Source of the DNA: Iphinoe sp. HA4291-MV1
Lineage (GTDB): Bacteria > Cyanobacteriota > Cyanobacteriia > Cyanobacteriales > Nostocaceae
Assembly: GCA_019359415.1 (NCBI GenBank)
Contig: JAHHHH010000043.1
Span: 1 to 59,914 of the forward strand
Reading direction: 5' to 3'
Length of the DNA stretch: 59,914 nt
Within the stretch, counting starts at the first letter, position 1; every line of letters starts with the position of its first letter. Under the pieces are notes generated by a model, which was given only the letters and a program-made list of their open reading frames with translations, was not told the DNA's origin and did not search any database. Of this stretch, positions 35,900 through 46,092 are shown one piece after another. Both the position numbers and the translations under genes were made by a program.

Positions 35900-38181
35900 A
35901 ACCGTTACTAGTTGTCGTCATATACAAAATGTGGGCGCATGAGTCCGTAACAACTGTAGCAATTCCTACTGTAGCAATTCTCAGCGAAAGGATTGACAGC
36001 TGTATATTTAAGTAACTGTAAAAAGTTAATGAAGTGAGTATATGATGAAGTTAATATATGATATGCGACTAAACCTAGAAGTTGATCCCCTAGAATTATG
36101 GGGTTTAGGAGAACAATTCTTGGGTTTTTTGAGTCTTTTATTTTTCTTCCTTCAGTGCTTATGGGGTTAGCCTGATGGAATAGTTTGATCAAAAAATGGT
36201 AGATACATCTGGTCATTTTCTGATTTTCCTATTAACACGCTGGATGTACACACACGCTAGCGAAGATTCTCTGAATCTTCATTAACAAATAGTCGTCAGC
36301 ATTTTTGACGAGATAAGCGAACAAGCTAGGACTTATTTCTTGACAAAAGTCATTTTTTTGTAATGGTACTACACACTATTAATTCATTAAACGAAAAGTT
36401 AAGCTTACCTGCTTTCCTTATGTACTCATAGGTGTAAGCCAAATCAACTTACGCACCATACAACAGAGCACCAAACTTTTTGACTGCAAAGAAAAAGTGG
36501 GCATAAAGAATCCTTTGTGAATCTGAAAAAGTGCGCTATTGCACTACTTTGCTCAAAGCCATTGCTACACACAACCTATTTGGAAGTGCGTAAGACCTAA
36601 AACACGGCTGCGGTGCCTTTAGTACACAACAGCGCCTTACCAACCCACGTTATGCAGTATGCACATCATTGAGTGCTCTTCCACTAGTTCTAAGTGACGT
36701 CCTTAAATCTGCTACTAAAAAATCACTGTATCCTAATCCCCATCATGATTTTGATAAAGTCCTAAGAACTTAGTGGGGACTTTGCTGAACCCTGTCGAAA
36801 GGGTTACTGGCTAACCTCAAAATATTTAAAATAGTTAACCTTGGTTTAAAAACAGCCTAAATCTGGTTTTTATAGCTGTATAACTGAAGGATATTAAGCA
36901 CAGGCAAGACTGCAATCACTAACCTGATGGTGGTTTTTTATCAGAGTATTTGGTCAAGAGTATTGGTATGAGATGTTTGAAGTTACAAAAAAAACAACTG
37001 TCATAATTAAGGTAACACAATCCTCTAGTAGAGTACTAAATTTTTTATTTATTAAAATCTCATACATCCTGTCAAGACTTTTTTTAGAAAAAAATCATTT
37101 TTTATTGACTCTTATCAAAAACTTCATATTTAATTTATCGATTGATTAAATTAAATTTTGTGTGGAAAAGTCTAGTTTTATTAAAACATTAAAACTTTAT
37201 GATAATTTGATAGATTTTTATAATAAAACTTCTTTTGGGAAAAAGTAGTAAATACTACACAAAAAGTCAGTGTGTGAAAAGTGAAAAGCGATAGTCGTCA
37301 AACTCGGCAGCAGTGCATTTATAAGTTTTTTGTGCACCTATCTAAGGTAGTAATGATTTGGAAGAAATCTTTTCCTTAATGCGGAGGTTTAGGACAACCA
37401 GGTAGAGCTTGGTTGGGGCATAGGGCAGCGCTTCGCGATTGAACAAGGAACAGCGCCCTAAAAGGCGATCGCTATTAATACACATTGTTAATCTTACATT
37501 GTAATATAAAATTCGTATCGCTGAAACAAATTCATAAACTGTATACTGAAAGTTTTCTTAAAATTGAGATATTTGATAATCTTTCAAACAAAAACTGGAA
37601 GCTGACCAATTGTTTGGGCTTCCAGTTATTTCTACATAAAATGCAAGTAAACTTGCGCAATGACAATCCTATTTTGGGAGGAGTAGGATGATAATGAAGA
37701 GAGAAGCGAAAGTAGCTCTAAGTTTTACCAGTCAAGACAACAGTTTAGTGTTGCTTTTTCATTTTCCACACTGAAAGTTATGTCAGCGTTGCTACAACCT
37801 ACTATAGAGTAGGTAGCAGCTGTCGATGTTGGATTGAGGGAAGATACCGTTCCAATTTCTCTTTGCTTAAACTTTCTGGGAAAAAGAACCACCATTAGCA
37901 ACTTTAGATCTGTTGGTTTACATGTAGGAGTGATCTACTCTAGAAACTGAGAACCACTTCAGCAACCGATTCGATATGTTTTACACTCAAAAATAATTAT
38001 TTATAATCATTGATTCTCTCCTGTAGAATGAACTTTAAGCATCAATCAATTTCCTTGATGTTATTTATAATTTATACAAAATAGGTTGTATAAATATGCC
38101 AAAGTGGCATATTTCAAATAAAAATATGACTGTCTGAATGGAAAAAAGTGCAATCTGTATGCGCATTGGCTCAAAAAAAAC
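35900..38181. other. 2.3-kb AT-rich spacer with hairpins
   Basis: No gene is supported. It has small perfect hairpins: GAAGATTC/GAATCTTC (36262-36280), AACTGGAAGC/GCTTCCAGTT (37593-37627, 15-nt loop) and CCTACT/AGTAGG (about 37798-37813). The promoter of the HTH-exporter operon should be in 35900-36240. Frames of about 70-100 codons here have no family character. Confidence 0.5.
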
Positions 38182-38211
38182 GCCATGCTGTAGATATTAA
38201 ATCAGCATGGC
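38171..38211 (-). terminator. intrinsic terminator of hetP
   Basis: GCCATGCTG (38182-38190) and CAGCATGGC (38203-38211) form a 9-bp stem with a 12-nt loop; read on the minus strand it is followed by GTTTTTTTTGA. A classic rho-independent terminator 77 bp past the hetP stop. Confidence 0.9.
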
Positions 38212-38287
38212 AGATACTAAGTAACTCAATTAACTGTCTTTCAGTGTGTATGGACTCCAGCAATTTTGTAATTGAATTCACAGAATT

Positions 38288-38737
38288 CTAAGGAAAAAGA
38301 TTAACTTGTTCTGGAGCCATTTCAGGATTGGTAGATTCATATTCGTGAACTTGTGTCGTTAACCACTGCTCCAAATTCCTACCACGGATTTCTGTTTTTT
38401 TCTTGCCAACGACCTCAAGATAAGCTAGGTCTTTAATTTTTTTGAGGCAGCTTGTTGGTGTAATGTGGCTTTCAGTCCTTTTGTCGGAGGACATCTTAGC
38501 AATTTTGATATTTTCGTTTTGCTGTTGATTTGACCTGCTGATATGAGAATTCTCTTTGAGTAGTCTGTTGTAGGTGCGGTAGGGAATGTAATGTAGAGGA
38601 TTGTAGCCTGTAAAACGCAGCATGAGAACACAAGCCCAGGAATACTTACCAGCAAGAATTGCTTCAACGACTTGGTCAAATTGTTCTGGAGGAAGTTTTT
38701 TATCTAAATTGGTACTGCCAGACATATTTTGGTTCAT
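38288..38737 (-). CDS. hetP: HetP-family heterocyst differentiation protein
   Basis: About 149 residues from the ATG at 38737. The hallmark is [23 protein letters not shown] followed by [20 protein letters not shown], the conserved core of HetP and its paralogues, which control commitment to heterocyst development downstream of HetR. The frame is open upstream to a GTG at 38869 (193 residues), but that extension ([15 protein letters not shown]...) is not family-like; there is no clear Shine-Dalgarno at either start. The C-terminus is variable as in the family. In Anabaena hetP follows hetC; here a decayed C39 exporter stub and a truncated HlyD lie upstream. It could be hetP itself or one of its paralogues. 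Confidence 0.85.
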   Translation of the reverse strand: MNQNMSGSTNLDKKLPPEQFDQVVEAILAGKYSWACVLMLRFTGYNPLHYIPYRTYNRLLKENSHISRSNQQQNENIKIAKMSSDKRTESHITPTSCLKKIKDLAYLEVVGKKKTEIRGRNLEQWLTTQVHEYESTNPEMAPEQVNLFP

Positions 38738-38810
38738 AGTGTTTGTGTTGTGATGGAAGTGAATTAGCTGATTAGTTTTTTCGGTTATTTGTAGCTCAAT
38801 TGAAGGTTTA

Positions 38811-38927
38811 TCAATCGTTCTCGCCTGTTTGCAGATGTTGGATTGCTTTAAGGAAAATATCAGCGACACGGCGGTAGGGAATTACTTTGTAGTGGCTGGG
38901 AGTTTCGTAGTTGGAAAAATAGATATC
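38811..38927 (-). pseudogene. coding-looking short frame overlapping the HlyD-like end
   Basis: In a frame different from both neighbours, the minus strand reads 38 codons between a TAA and a [23 protein letters not shown] then [18 protein letters not shown]. Composition is protein-like, and the segment preceding the TAA (CRAGFQYQF) may continue it. No start codon. May be the tail of an older gene; no family is named. Confidence 0.35.
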
Positions 38928-39742
38928 TTAGAACTGGTACTGAAATCCCGCTCTACAGGTGCATTGAGATTGATTTGCACTTTTGTTGTTTGCAAGTGAG
39001 TTATTCCCATTGCCAATTGCTGAATCTGCCTTTGCTTCAGTCGTTCTGTTGGCTTTACTGCATTTGGGGCATTTTGTGGCTCGAGCTTAGCTGATGTTCC
39101 TAAGCCATCTTTGTTCTCTTTTGCTCTGACTGACACAAGAGTTTGAGCAAGCCTTCGAGTCCGAGCCATCAAATCTTTGATGTGGTTGAACTGCATTTGG
39201 TCGCCTGCTAGATGTTGCTTTTGCACTTCAACTTCTGAAACCAAAAGTTTCCTGTCTAATTCTGCAACAACCTGACCTGTTTTTAACTCTTGAGCTTCTT
39301 TGAGTGCAGTATTAACGACTTTGTTTAGATGTCGTAGCTCCAGTGGCTGAGGCTCATTTAGTGCTACAAATTTTCCTCGAATGTAACTAACCTGTTCAAT
39401 CTTTCCTGTCCACGCCCAAACAACAATGGCCGTAAAAAAAGTTATGCTCCTCAACGTGACTAGATGAGCAATGGTTAGAGGTAGCTGATCGAGTAACGCC
39501 TGTAAGGATGTAGACCAATAGCCTGTATTCCTATTTGCTCTTTGAGGCTTTGTAACCGTAGCGGTTTGTGTATTTGTAGAGGCTTCTGGTAAAGCCTCTT
39601 TTGTGAGAGTTACATGACCTCTGTAGATGAATGCTATCTCAGAAACCAAATCACAGTAGGAATTCAAATTATGAATATTGATCTCTGTATTCTGTGTTTG
39701 GCTTAAGGTTTCGACTGCATTTGACCTGATGATACTGTTCAT
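38882..39742 (-). pseudogene. truncated HlyD-like adaptor
   Basis: About 286 residues. A Thr/Gln-rich N-terminus, then QALLDQLPLTIAHLVTLRSITFFTAIVVWAW (membrane helix), SYIRGKFVALNEPQPLELRHLNKVVNTALKEAQELKTGQVVAELD (kept lipoyl half, split here by no gap), and the first coiled-coil arm. The second arm is short (ERLKQRQIQQLAMGITHLQT) and the second lipoyl half and beta-barrel are missing: the frame ends in FPTTKLPATTK. Adaptors of this type are normally 450-550 residues. It probably cannot form a channel link. It precedes hetP by a few bases to its long frame. The frame starts at a TTG (39781); the ATG at 39742 is preferred. Confidence 0.7.
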
Positions 39743-40745
39743 GAGCTGTCCTGATGATCGCAAACCTGACTTTTTATTCAAGTCTTTTTGCTGCTAAGCC
39801 GGAATGATGCTATGTCCCTATGAAATTCAGCAGCTAGTTTGTAAAAAAGCAAATTATACAGACGGACACCATGCAAGTGAGGGTTATTAAACTTGCAAGT
39901 TTTCTTTGAAAATCACCCCGTTGTTGGTGACTTATCGACTGTCACTTTTGCTTAGTACTGCCATAAGATGGAATTTACTTTCTCCATGTCATATGTCTAA
40001 CAAGAAAAAGTCTCCTTTTGGCTTTAAGTAGATGCAGTTTTATCTTTTTCAAGTTTCACTCTCTCCTAATTTAATTATTTCTCCTTGCTAAACTTCAATT
40101 CCAATTTTATACCAATAAATTAGGAGATTTTAAGTAAAAACGCATACTTTTTAGCGTGAATTTGAAAAAAATATCATTCCTATTCATTAATAGCAACATT
40201 CGTATTTATACTACTTTTTTCTGTAAATGTCATCTACTAAATTTGAAACTTTTAACTATTTTTACTAATTATGTTTCTATATTTACTTACGTATTATTGT
40301 GTTTACGTTTTGTCCCTTACTTGTTAAATTTTGAGGGGTCTCACCCCTCATGTGTCGATGATTTTTAGCTTTATTATTCCTAAAACTTTTGAGAATTTTT
40401 ACTGTTACTAAATGTTCTAACACTTTAAAAGTATATCAGCATCAGTAGTATTTAGACAATCTTTACTATAGTAAAATCGTAATAACACTTTTTACAATTA
40501 TCGGGAAATATCTTGTTGTCGTGATATCAGTTGATACCCACGTCAAGTAAGACTTTGGTTTTAATAGATGAGCACAAATCTACAATGAATTTGTCATGGT
40601 TCTTATACAAGAATCATTTACTAAACACTGTTAATTTATCGTTCAACTACATTTCTGTGGTAGAATTCCGATAATCTTAGAACTAGTATGTTCTAGTTAC
40701 AAAAAAACACTTGCTTAAAGTCATTAACAAAAGAAAAGCAGCATA
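39743..40745. other. 1-kb spacer between exporter stubs
   Basis: Very AT-rich. Holds a hairpin GAGGGGT/ACCCCTC (40332-40348). No gene or HlyD/ABC residue could be read in any frame, so the missing part of the exporter is deleted rather than merely shifted. Confidence 0.5.
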
Positions 40746-41048
40746 TTACGACTGTGTATATTTATTGAACTTGACAGTAGAAAACGTGTTTAGACTAAAA
40801 CGCTTGCCCCAGGAGCGGCTAATCATCGCTAAACACGCTGCACCACAATCTGATGAATTCTGTTGTTGAATAAAGAGATAGCGACGCCAGAATCCCGTTA
40901 TAAAAAGACGTGTATGAATTGCTTCTTGGGAAAAGTGAATATTTGCTATGGTTTCAACAGCTTTTGAACTCTTTAAGTGTGAGAAGAACTGTTGTTTACC
41001 TATAGATTTCTGTTCTTCTTGAACTTTTAACGACGAAAATATGTTCAT
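40746..41048 (-). pseudogene. N-terminal stub of a second C39 ABC exporter
   Basis: About 100 residues (111 if a TTG at 41081 is used). RYLFIQQQNSSDCGAACLAM and SRSWGKRFSLN match RYPFYAQQSASDCGAACLVM and GRYWGKRFSVN around the catalytic Cys331 of the exporter at 32161. After this the sequence diverges (TFSTVKFNKYTQS) and stops; the catalytic His and Asp, the membrane domain and the ATPase are absent. The upstream part (SHLKSSKAVETIANIHFSQEA) could be the linker that precedes C39. It is most simply the remnant of a HetC-like gene upstream of hetP. Confidence 0.75.
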
Positions 41049-41378
41049 CGTTTTATCTCTGTGTATAGATAAACTGGACAATTTTGTTTGTGTTGAAGCG
41101 AAAAGATTGAGAAGCCTTTCAAAGAAGACTTACAAAAATTTTGAATTGAAATAAATTTATTAGCCGGAAACTTGTCAGTAGTAAACATTTCTCTACATTA
41201 CTAGTTGTTCTTTGTATCTAAAGCTACTAGTATTTAGACTTTTAAACAATAACTACCACTCCTGAGTCTTCAAAACTTAAGGTTCAGGGTAAATCGACAT
41301 ATTCCACGAGCAGTCCTAAATAATACTTCTGGGGTTAGTAGCTCAAGTCCGGAAAAGAAGTGAAAAAAATATTGTATG

Positions 41379-41527
41379 ATATCATGTCCGGTTAATTGCT
41401 TATAAATCCCGCACAACCCCACCCCGGTTTTGTCTTGCGCCAAAACCGCCCCTCCCCTTACTAACGGGGATTAAGGGGTGGGGTGCAGATATTGCGGGAA
41501 TCACAACTAATCAACCGGACATGATAT
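41379..41527. mobile_element. 149-bp MITE-like element
   Basis: Ends ATATCATGTCCGGTT (41379-41393) and AACCGGACATGATAT (41513-41527) are exact inverted repeats; pairing continues inward (CCCGCA...ACCCCACCCC against GGGGTGGGGT...TGCGGG), so the whole element folds on itself. It holds the 22-bp hairpin also present at 25768. No protein. The remaining spacer 41049-41621 has no gene. Confidence 0.8.
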
Positions 41528-41621
41528 GACAGATAAAAACAACTTGAACCATTAGGTTGAGAATCCTAATTTTGCATAGGAAATAAGAAACAGGAAAAAA
41601 TCCAAAACCTGTAACTTATGG

Positions 41622-44114
41622 CTAACTCATGACTAAATAAATTGCCCAAATTGCCATAGCTCGGAGATAAATACTAGCGCGGAAAGTACCGACAGCAGTG
41701 ATGGCTTCAGGTGTGCGGAATTGTAGCCCATTATCGTAAATTTGCTGCACCACAGCATATGTAGTCCTAAAAGCCTCATCCTTCATTCCCATTTGCACTA
41801 GAAAAGCCGCCAACCCAAAATTTATTCCCGTCCAAATCTCCAAAGGATGAGTCGCGTTGGGGTTCTCTGGGGAACCATCAGGACGAACACCGTTAGCAAC
41901 ACCGAAGTTCCCATTGTGAAACTTGAGAAAGCAAGCATCGTAAACAGTTTTCAAGGTAGAGAGGGCGTACTCAACAGGTACAATGTCCGGTAGCCCCAAC
42001 AGACGTGCATAGAATTGCCCACATAACTGGTCTGCCATGACGACATCAGATCTACTCTCACTATCGAGTTGATAGTATTGCCCATTCCAGAGTTTTTCTT
42101 GGTAGATAGGGCGAGACTGTGCAAGCCAAGTTTCGTAGATAGACCTTTGTTGCACCAAATCCTCTGTGTTTTCACAGGTTCTGCAGTTTAACAAAACATC
42201 ACAAATAGCGATCGCTGCCTCCAACGCCGCCAACCACAACCCACCACAATAGGCGCTCACTCCCACCAAGCGCCAGTCATCAAAAGTTTGGTCAGGTGCA
42301 CCTGAATTTTCAGGAATGCCATCCCCGTCTTTGTCAAACCTCTTGAGGTAATCTAGAGTTTGAACAACAGCATTCCAACAATCTCTTAGGAATTCCACAT
42401 CGTCAGCACCTGTCAGCAAAAAGTCTCGGTACACTTGCAAGACAAAATCACAACCTAAATCTTTCCAAAGGTTGCAATCTTGATAACTTGTATAATTTGT
42501 TTTTTCCCAGACGTGTTCGTTTGGTGCACCTAAGTCGTGAGGTGTTGCACCTGCAACTTTGCGGACTGCGATGGGACTTTCCACACCGATTGTATAATAG
42601 TAGCCAATGACACGGTGATTTTCATCACTACTGGGGATTGCCCGTGCAAAGGCACGAATCACCGCCTTTTCCAGTTCTGGAAACAGCATCAACAGGGCAA
42701 AAGAACCGTAAAGCCGCACATCCAAACTTTCATACCAGCGGTAATCTAAGCACTCTAACACAGCAAACTGACCAACAGGGTCGCTTTGTGTTGCCGCACT
42801 CCAGAGAGTCCCACCACTAGTAAGATCATAAAGCTCATTAAACAGAGCCATTTTGAACCAGTCGGGCAAGTCTTGGCGTTCAAGAACCGGCTGTTGCCAA
42901 GATTGAATCTGCTGTTGCCAGATTTGATATTCTGCTAAAGCAGTGGATGCTATTGTCCAGGCATTCTTCCCACTCCTACCAAAAAAGTCAGTGTATCTGC
43001 GATAATATGTAATTCCAGCGGCAAATTCTGTAATAGGGAAATCCCAAGTCAGCACGAAGGGAATTTCGAGAGTTTCGCCTGGTTGGAGAGTGAAACGTAC
43101 AGCAAGAGCCACCCCTATCTGTTCACCTTCTGCTGCTGGAGTGCCATCTACGTCATTAAGCAAAGAGCCATCTTGGGCGAAGCTTTGCCAGACTTCTTCC
43201 CCAGTCCCAACTGGATTCCAACGGGTATGGTAGTGCACTTCAATATTTGGTTGTTTTCGAGTCGCAATACACCACTGTCCCTCTCCCTCTTGAACGGGTT
43301 CAGTCATATGAACCCGCTCCAATAGCAATCCAATACTTTCGCTATTTTCAACTAGCTGATTAAAGTTATCTAGACTTTCACCGAAACGTGGTTGATACTC
43401 ATAAACTGGGCTACCATCATCCCGCACTCGAATTTCAGGAGATTTCAGAGCATTCGTAAACCAGCCCACCATATTTTGCCAAGTCAGCATAATGCCCAGA
43501 CTAATAGGTGCATGAGTCGGGTTGTGTGCAGTCCACACAAACACCGCTACTGGATAGCTTGTTTGTTGATAATTTCCCGCCCAAATAGGAGAGAATTGCT
43601 CGCAGGTTAACTCTGCTTGAAACACCCTTTCATAAACAAACCAACTACGAGGGTACAGGGCGTGATAAGTTCCCGTCAGGAATTGGGGTAATGAGGGGGA
43701 TGAGGGGGAAAGAAATAATTGTCCATTAACTCTTTCTTCCCCTGCTCCCTCATCTCCTCCTACTCTCCTACTTGCCGGATACCACTGCCACGTTTTGAGG
43801 CTACCATCTTCAGGAGGTTCAGTACACAAAGCATATGCTTGCGAGGATGAGCCAAATGATTCAAACACACTGAATTGACAGGCGGGAATGTTTTTGAAAA
43901 TATGTTCCCCACCGTCAATGTGCCACAAATTAAAGTCTCCCCGCGAGGAACGACCAATACAACCTGCACCAAAGCCGCCCAAAGGCATACCGTGCCAAGG
44001 ACCATCATCAATATTGCTAGTATAGCGGACTGTGTAAGGTTTGTCCCAACCTAAACCTATGGGACGATTCCAAGTGCAAGAGGGAATTACGGAAGATGGC
44101 GGTTTTGTCATCAT
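41622..44114 (-). CDS. GH116 family glucosidase (GBA2-like)
   Basis: An 830-residue glycoside hydrolase of family GH116 (non-lysosomal glucosylceramidase type). The N-terminal beta domain starts with IPLGG-type residues GMPLGGFGAGCIGRSSRGDFNLW; the C-terminal (alpha/alpha)6 barrel has LECLDYRWYESLDVRLYGSF (about 453-472) and GAPDQTFDDWRLVGVSAYCGG (split: about 605-625), the regions that carry the nucleophile Glu and acid/base Asp. It should cleave beta-glucosides, perhaps glucosylated lipids. No signal peptide, so cytosolic. Residues about 116-145 (RRVGGDEGAGEERVNG and onward) are a low-complexity in-frame insertion. Single gene, ATG start. Confidence 0.92.
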   Translation of the reverse strand: MMTKPPSSVIPSCTWNRPIGLGWDKPYTVRYTSNIDDGPWHGMPLGGFGAGCIGRSSRGDFNLWHIDGGEHIFKNIPACQFSVFESFGSSSQAYALCTEPPEDGSLKTWQWYPASRRVGGDEGAGEERVNGQLFLSPSSPSLPQFLTGTYHALYPRSWFVYERVFQAELTCEQFSPIWAGNYQQTSYPVAVFVWTAHNPTHAPISLGIMLTWQNMVGWFTNALKSPEIRVRDDGSPVYEYQPRFGESLDNFNQLVENSESIGLLLERVHMTEPVQEGEGQWCIATRKQPNIEVHYHTRWNPVGTGEEVWQSFAQDGSLLNDVDGTPAAEGEQIGVALAVRFTLQPGETLEIPFVLTWDFPITEFAAGITYYRRYTDFFGRSGKNAWTIASTALAEYQIWQQQIQSWQQPVLERQDLPDWFKMALFNELYDLTSGGTLWSAATQSDPVGQFAVLECLDYRWYESLDVRLYGSFALLMLFPELEKAVIRAFARAIPSSDENHRVIGYYYTIGVESPIAVRKVAGATPHDLGAPNEHVWEKTNYTSYQDCNLWKDLGCDFVLQVYRDFLLTGADDVEFLRDCWNAVVQTLDYLKRFDKDGDGIPENSGAPDQTFDDWRLVGVSAYCGGLWLAALEAAIAICDVLLNCRTCENTEDLVQQRSIYETWLAQSRPIYQEKLWNGQYYQLDSESRSDVVMADQLCGQFYARLLGLPDIVPVEYALSTLKTVYDACFLKFHNGNFGVANGVRPDGSPENPNATHPLEIWTGINFGLAAFLVQMGMKDEAFRTTYAVVQQIYDNGLQFRTPEAITAVGTFRASIYLRAMAIWAIYLVMS
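43684..43770. repeat. low-complexity insertion inside the GH116 gene
   Basis: The plus strand shows ATGAGGGGG twice in tandem (from about 43690) and then CTCCCTCATCTCCTCCTAC, encoding a Gly/Glu/Ser/Pro-rich run between YPAS and TGTYHALYPRSW. The same ATGAGGGGG unit occurs in the helicase-like gene near 23771. Confidence 0.75.
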
Positions 44115-44176
44115 TAGATTATACGGCGTTCAGTGCATCCATTCCTACATCCGTAAGTGATGCCCAAATTTCTCAG

Positions 44177-44371
44177 TTAATCTTGCTCCACGTCAACAAT
44201 CACTCGTAAATCAGCTTCTGGCATAAGCCGCTGCAAGACTGTAAGATGACCATCAGCATCACTACGACTGCGAAATCGACCAATGACAATTCGCTTAGAA
44301 GGTGAATGCCACTGGACAACAGCCCACGGAGCAAGTGCCGTTCGGTATGTTTTAGTTTGTCGCTTCAACAA
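44177..44371 (-). CDS. small conserved protein, unknown
   Basis: A 64-residue basic/acidic protein with a compact pattern: RTALAPWAVVQWHSPSKRIV then IGRFRSRSDADGHLTVLQRL and PEADLRVIVDVE. The beta-strand, loop and helix pattern recalls SPOR-like small alpha/beta folds, but this is only an impression. A similar short protein is found in many cyanobacteria. No membrane helix or signal. It lies 62 bp upstream of the GH116 gene on the same strand and may be co-transcribed. Confidence 0.7.
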   Translation of the reverse strand: MLKRQTKTYRTALAPWAVVQWHSPSKRIVIGRFRSRSDADGHLTVLQRLMPEADLRVIVDVEQD

Positions 44372-45928
44372 GAAAGCCTCCTTCTGTTACATCTATAAGA
44401 CACTAATTGGCACAGTTGCAATCAATCGATTATGTCTAGTTTCTTTTGTGATAGACATCTGGTGAAAACTAATCTCAAACGCTTGCGCTGTCTGGGTTAA
44501 TGTTTAATTTCTGGAGAGGTCTGATGGTATAGATGCTGTAGTTGTAGCCAGCAGACACTCATTTCTTAACAAGCATAACCTCTGCACTCTGCGGTAACAA
44601 AACACAGTGCACAGACAAAGGCTTCTCTTTACTCGCGCAGTTCATACTTGCATGAGCAAAACGATTAGCAGCCTCATTTAAAGGAAAAAGTAAACCTCTC
44701 TAAAGGTCTTAGCTGGTAGTGCTTGCCTGATAATTATCTTCCAATTCACATGAAGAAGTGTTAGTAATTTTGTCTTTGAACACCACAGTGTGAACGATTT
44801 AGTGCTAATATTTGCGTGAACAAGCAACTAGAATCAACCTTAAAAACTTAAGGCAAAAAACATCAATCTAGCTTAGAAAGAGTTGAGCTATGGGTTGAAT
44901 CTAGGTTTTCTTATTATTGACAATTGATAATTCAAAAAAAGTCCCACAATTTGCTCATGCAACTATGTTGGATCGGGAGCTAGGAGCTTCCTTCAAAACC
45001 CTTGCTATAGCTTATCAATTGAATGTGAAGGCATTATGTTAAGGGCATTCCCGACAAGTCACTATCAAGATGCTGCCTCATAATAAGCCTATATACCTGC
45101 ATCAAACTAAACGGAACCCGATACCAACCAAAAAACTGTTTAATGGCTGGTGATAGACTGTAGATTTTGTAACCATCTGCAAACACAAACACTCCTATTA
45201 ACCATCTAAATTGATTTTAGACACAGATTGTTTGTACAAGAGAGAGGGGTTTCAACCCACATTTTCTGCAAAAATTCCGCAATCAATGTCTGAAGTCCCT
45301 GAATAATCTGCAAATAGGGCGGGAATAACTGCAAGATTTTGTTTAATGCTTTGCCAAACAGAGAATATTATTCCCCGTTGTTTTAGTTGCAAATCATTTG
45401 AGATAGAAATTTGCTTGTTTGTAGGTTGAGGCGATGAAGTTTGCTCTTTGCAATAAATAGCACTGTCCTTTCTTACAAAATTGCAATTCCATATAGATAC
45501 TTTCTTAGTGAAGTATCGATTAGCCAATGTCAATATATCTCGGCAGAATCTACCGCTGCCGCGTTCATCACTTATGCTCACACGATGCTCCCCGATGATC
45601 TAAATTCTCTTGTTCACATTTACATCCCTAAAAAAGAAGAACAGGAAAAAAGAAAGTGAATCAAAAATCTAACATTGTTATTAGTTAAATCCCGCACTAG
45701 TTAAATTGACCAAAGAAATCCCCAGGTGATAAGCCTGGGGAAGATGCAAACCATGAAACCATAGCAGTTAGTACTGATTTAGCATTGTGCAGTACTAGAC
45801 CCGTCATTACCGAAAAGAGGAGTTTTAGCTATGTGATGTGTGCCTTTTGGTGCAATAACCTATTAACAGCTACGATACTCTTCACAAAATTAATGTGGTT
45901 GCCAAAATGCCAAATTATATGAATTACC
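44372..45928. other. 1.6-kb spacer
   Basis: No gene is well supported. A 109-codon GTG-started frame at 45252-45581 (minus) has a possible GGGGAG site but no family character. No IS, tRNA or hairpin of note was seen. Confidence 0.45.
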
Positions 45929-46065
45929 TGTAGGGGTATGGGGATTGTTAATTTTGAATTTTGAGAGAAGTCTGATCGGAGGTTTCCTCCGATCAGAACT
46001 TCGGTGATGAGCAAATTTTGAATTAAGCGAAGGGGGGGATGACCCCTATACCCCATACCTCTACA
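45929..46065. mobile_element. 137-bp MITE-like element
   Basis: Ends TGTAGGGGTATGGGG (45929-45943) and CCCCATACCTCTACA (46051-46065) are inverted repeats matching at 14 of 15 positions. A perfect central hairpin CTGATCGGAGG (45972-45982) / CCTCCGATCAG (45986-45996) lies within. No clear target duplication. Confidence 0.65.
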
Positions 46066-46092
46066 CTCAGTTACAGTAAATGTGCAACGGTC

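Noticed and set aside
35908-36216. 102-codon frame upstream of the HTH gene
   Set aside because: Probably the promoter and leader region; no family pattern and a poor start.
37485-37691. 68-codon frame overlapping a hairpin
   Set aside because: The frame runs through a 10-bp perfect stem; composition is not protein-like.
41337-41400. tRNA-like GTTAGTAGCTCAAGTCC string
   Set aside because: No cloverleaf with a TTCRA arm could be folded; it adjoins a MITE.
45252-45581. 109-codon frame on the minus strand with GTG start
   Set aside because: Weak start signal, no family character and AT-rich surroundings; left as spacer.
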